Part shown: piece by piece, positions 61,050 to 64,000 of the stretch
Layout: the number at the start of each line of letters is the position of its first letter
How positions within the stretch are numbered: position 1 is the first letter of the stretch
From: Caprimulgus europaeus
Lineage: Eukaryota; Chordata; Aves; Caprimulgiformes; Caprimulgidae
Assembly: GCA_907165065.1 (NCBI GenBank)
Contig: OU015540.1
Coordinates: 496,001-560,000, forward strand
Length of the DNA: 64,000 nt
Direction: 5' to 3'
Notes under the pieces: generated by a model
The model's input: the letters and a program-made list of their open reading frames with translations, nothing else
Databases searched by the model: none
Told to the model about the DNA's origin: nothing
Position numbers and translations under genes: made by a program

Positions 61050-63361
61050 TGTGAGACCACTCAGTCTGTCTTTGCCATTTTTTGAGGGGGTGAAAATCAC
61101 CCCTACAAAGGCTACTCGCTGCTCCTGATCCTGCCGTGTCCAAAATTCAGCGTGAGGGGTGTCCCCGTGCTGGCAGAGCCAAGGGTGGGCAGCAGGGGCT
61201 GTGCCGGGCTGATGCCCACCCGCAGCATGTGTCCTGGGTGAGGAGCATCCATCCTGCCAGCCGGTCCCCACGCAATCAGCTCAGCCCCGTGCCCGGGGGT
61301 GTCTGCAGGGACACTGCAGCAGGAGGGGACTGGAGTTACAACGACCTGGTCTGGACTCTGCAGTACTGAACTCACTAATTAAGCGCAGACCTTGCAGGCT
61401 GGGGCTCACGGAAAAGGGGGTGCCAGGGGGATGGTTCTGAATGCTGCTCACAGCTGAAAATTAATTCTTGAGAGGTTGTGTGGATCAAAGGGCAGAGCCA
61501 GGCTGGAGGGGGTGATGAGCAGCTCGGGGACCCTGGGCAGCCGCTCTGCCCTGGGCAGCCGGGCAGCTGGGAGCTGGGGCGCAGTGGGACCCCTGTGCCC
61601 CTGAGACCCGAGCTGGGTGACCTCGTCCCCAGCACCCGCTTCGCTGGGGCTCAAAGCCACCAAAACTGAGGGCAGGGAGCTGCCAGGCCAGGCTGGCACT
61701 GCAGGAGATGTCCCTCACCCTTTGGGGACAAAGCACATGGGTTGTGTTGGCTGGTGCTGTCACCAGAGCTGGTTGAGACCCTCTTGGCCAAACACCTCCC
61801 ACCACCAGCCCAGGCTGGATGACACTGAGGTGTTGTGAAGGGACGTGTCAGCACCGATGAGACTCTCAGAGGAAAACCGGGGATTTAGAAGTCAAAATGC
61901 CATCCTTCATTACAGCTCTCCCTCCTTGTTCTGTTCCAGTTTCCTGCAGTAGTTTCTCTTCTACGAGACACCACCACGTTCACATCACCCAGCTGAAATG
62001 CTCCACGGGACCTTTCCACAGCCTCTGTCCTCACTTTCTCCCCAACTCTCCACAAGATACCGGAAAATTTTACTTTGTCCTGGTTTGTGATTGCCAACAG
62101 CCAAGGGAGATCTTTGCCCGGGAAGGGAAGTTTGGGTTCCCCACCGGGGCAGCAGCCGTGCAGCGCGGGGACTCTGGGTGAAGATGTCCCCTGCCCCAGG
62201 GGGAGAGGGGCCGGGCTGGGGGTCTGAGGGGCCACGGCAGAGGGGGCACACAGGAGAGCAGCAGAGGTGGGATGGAACTGCCATGGCCGTGGCAGAGCTT
62301 CCCCCCTGCCAGCCCATCGCCCATCACCGTCCCCCGCCCGGGCGATGGGTGAGCTCTGGCTGGAACTCTTCCTGGCTGGATTTGACACGTGTTTTGTGGC
62401 TTGCAAAGCTTTGTAAAGGCAAATACTTACCTTGACTGATCTCCTTTCCTTGTTAGTGTGGAAATACAGCATCAGCCAGAGACCCAGATCCGTTGCTTTG
62501 CCACACACCCTCATTAGAAACACGGGGATGAGCTCAGGCTCCTCAAATCAAAAGCACCAGCTCCGTGCACACATCTGAGGGACCTGGTGCTGTCACAGGC
62601 TCCTGCACGTTCCTCCAGCGCGTGCGGGAGCTGCGGCTGAGGATGCTCACACCGCTGCCCGTGTCCCCAGCCCGGCACCGCACCGACAGCGCGGGACAGA
62701 GCCCACCGGGAACACGGAGCTGCATTCCCGGGTGTTTGGGGAGCACCATGCCTGTGGGCCACAGCTGCTCATGCTTCGTCATTCCCGAGACATCCAGTGC
62801 CAGCAGCAGCCAGCAGCACTCGTGTTGTCCTGGGGACAAGGGCTAATTCAGCCTCACATCCCCCTGTGAGGACACTTGCAGTCTGTGGACCCCGGGGTTA
62901 ACAGCCACTTGTCCGAGTGTGCTCCAGGCAAAAGCCTTCCCGGGAATTTCCGCCAGGCAGCTGCTCTCAGCTGTAAATCTGCTCCCTCCCTCTCTGCCTC
63001 TCCTTTACGTGGTTTTTCTTTCATCTTGCAGAAGAAATACCAACTTTGACAAGCCCCTTCCCCAGAGCACAGCGTGATCAAAGGGGTGGCTCCAGATCAC
63101 AGAGCCCAGTCAGCTCGAGTCACCCGCGGCCGAGGAGCTCGGGGTGTCCCACCACGAGCCACCAGCTCTCCGGGGACCCTGCGAAGTGCTGGAGACGGAG
63201 CCCGCAGCCGCCTGCGCGGGGATCCGGAAGCACCCAGCACCCCGGCACCGCGGCCCCACGCGCAGCTTCTCCCCAGGCCGCTGCACCGGAGCTGAGCAGA
63301 CGTCCTTGCACACGCGTGTGCACACGTGTGAGCATGTGCCCCAGGGAGGGGTTCGTCACCC
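61050..63361. other. Intergenic DNA, no gene recognised
   Basis: Mostly G+C-rich unique DNA. A CpG-rich patch at 63100-63320 ends in an alternating CACACGCGTGTG-type tract. A strong minus-strand splice-donor consensus occurs at 62429-62430 without a clear partner exon. No gene can be supported. Confidence 0.5.
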
Positions 63362-63697
63362 TCCAGCAAGACTTGGGGCCTACAAGAAAGCTGGGGAGGG
63401 ACTTTTTACAAAGGCAGGTAGTGATAGACAAAGGGGAAATGGCTTTAACCAGGAAGAGGGGAGGGTTAGATCAGATATTGGGAAGAAATTCTTTGCTGTG
63501 AGGGTCAGACCCTGGCCCAGGTTGGCCAGAGAAGCTGTGGCTGCTCCTCCCTGGAAGTGTTCTCGGCCAGGTTGGATGAGGCTTTGAGCAACCTGGTCTA
63601 GTGGAAGGTGTCCCTGCTGCTGGCAGGGGGTTGGGACTGGGTAAGCTTTAAGGTCCCTTCCAACCCAAACCATTCAGTGATCTAATGATTCTGTAAG
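63362..63697 (+). mobile_element. CR1 fragment (ORF2 end and 3' UTR)
   Basis: It begins near CAAGACTTGGGGCCTACAAG and contains GAAAGCTGGGGAGGGACTTT, GGGAAGAAATTCTTTGCTGT, GATGAGGCTTTGAGCAACCT and GTAAGCTTTAAGGTCCCTTC, ending TAATGATTCTGTAA. It carries more of the upstream CR1 region than the 36500 and 41612 copies of the same subfamily, with scattered substitutions. Confidence 0.93.
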
Positions 63698-64000
63698 ACG
63701 GGGTCACTGTGGGGCCTCCGCTCCCCTCCTGGCTCCTCTGCTGTGGTGACGGTCGGTGGTGTCACCCCCACCTGCCAGCTCGCAGCCCCCCATGGCTCCT
63801 GCTGCTCCACCAGCAGTTTGGGAACCTGCCATAAGGTGCCACCCCGGGATGAGCAAACCCACCTGCACAGCCAGTGAAAGCTCTAATAGGCAAAGCAGCC
63901 ACCAGCCTGCGGAGCTGAAGGACAGAGAAAGAAAGGGGAAGGGTGTTCAAAGCGGAGCCTGGGGATCCTCCAGCACCCACGGCGAGCGCGGAGGCTGTGG
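63698..64000. other. Intergenic tail of the window, nothing recognised
   Basis: G+C-rich unique sequence after a CR1 end. No feature seen. Confidence 0.5.

Overview
The window looks like nuclear DNA from a bird. Twelve fragments of CR1 non-LTR retrotransposons are scattered through it, several with the 3' end typical of avian CR1 and one with a readable piece of the CR1 ORF2 C-terminus. Background DNA is G+C-rich with AT-rich islands, and one coding exon is recognisable. There is no bacterial gene organisation, and I found no operon, CRISPR array, phage or tRNA.

The gene is HS3ST4 (heparan sulfate glucosamine 3-O-sulfotransferase 4) on the minus strand. Only exon 1 is present: ATG at 9404 down to a consensus splice donor after base 8635. 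It encodes the short cytosolic tail, the type II membrane anchor, a long Pro/Ala/Ser-rich stem and the first part of the sulfotransferase domain (PAPS-binding loop and catalytic glutamate). The rest of the catalytic domain must lie in a downstream exon beyond base 1. Bases 1-8634 are therefore the 5' end of intron 1. A CpG island (about 8290-9840) covers exon 1, the 5' UTR and the promoter.

From about 9850 to 64000 the window is upstream intergenic DNA. I see no further protein-coding gene. It holds CR1 fragments in both orientations, several G+C-rich tandem repeats with periods of 5, 10, 15, 16, 24, 29 and 45 bp, a second and orphan CpG island at about 40015-40430, and CpG-poor AT-rich islands with homeodomain, octamer and Onecut-like motifs. 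Those islands look like conserved non-coding elements, which would fit long-range control of a neuronally expressed gene beside a gene desert; this is inference.

The most unexpected structures are a perfect 22-bp inverted repeat with a 29-nt spacer at 41194-41266, and a tandemly repeated 45-bp (15-codon) segment inside the HS3ST4 stem. I found no multi-gene system and do not claim one.
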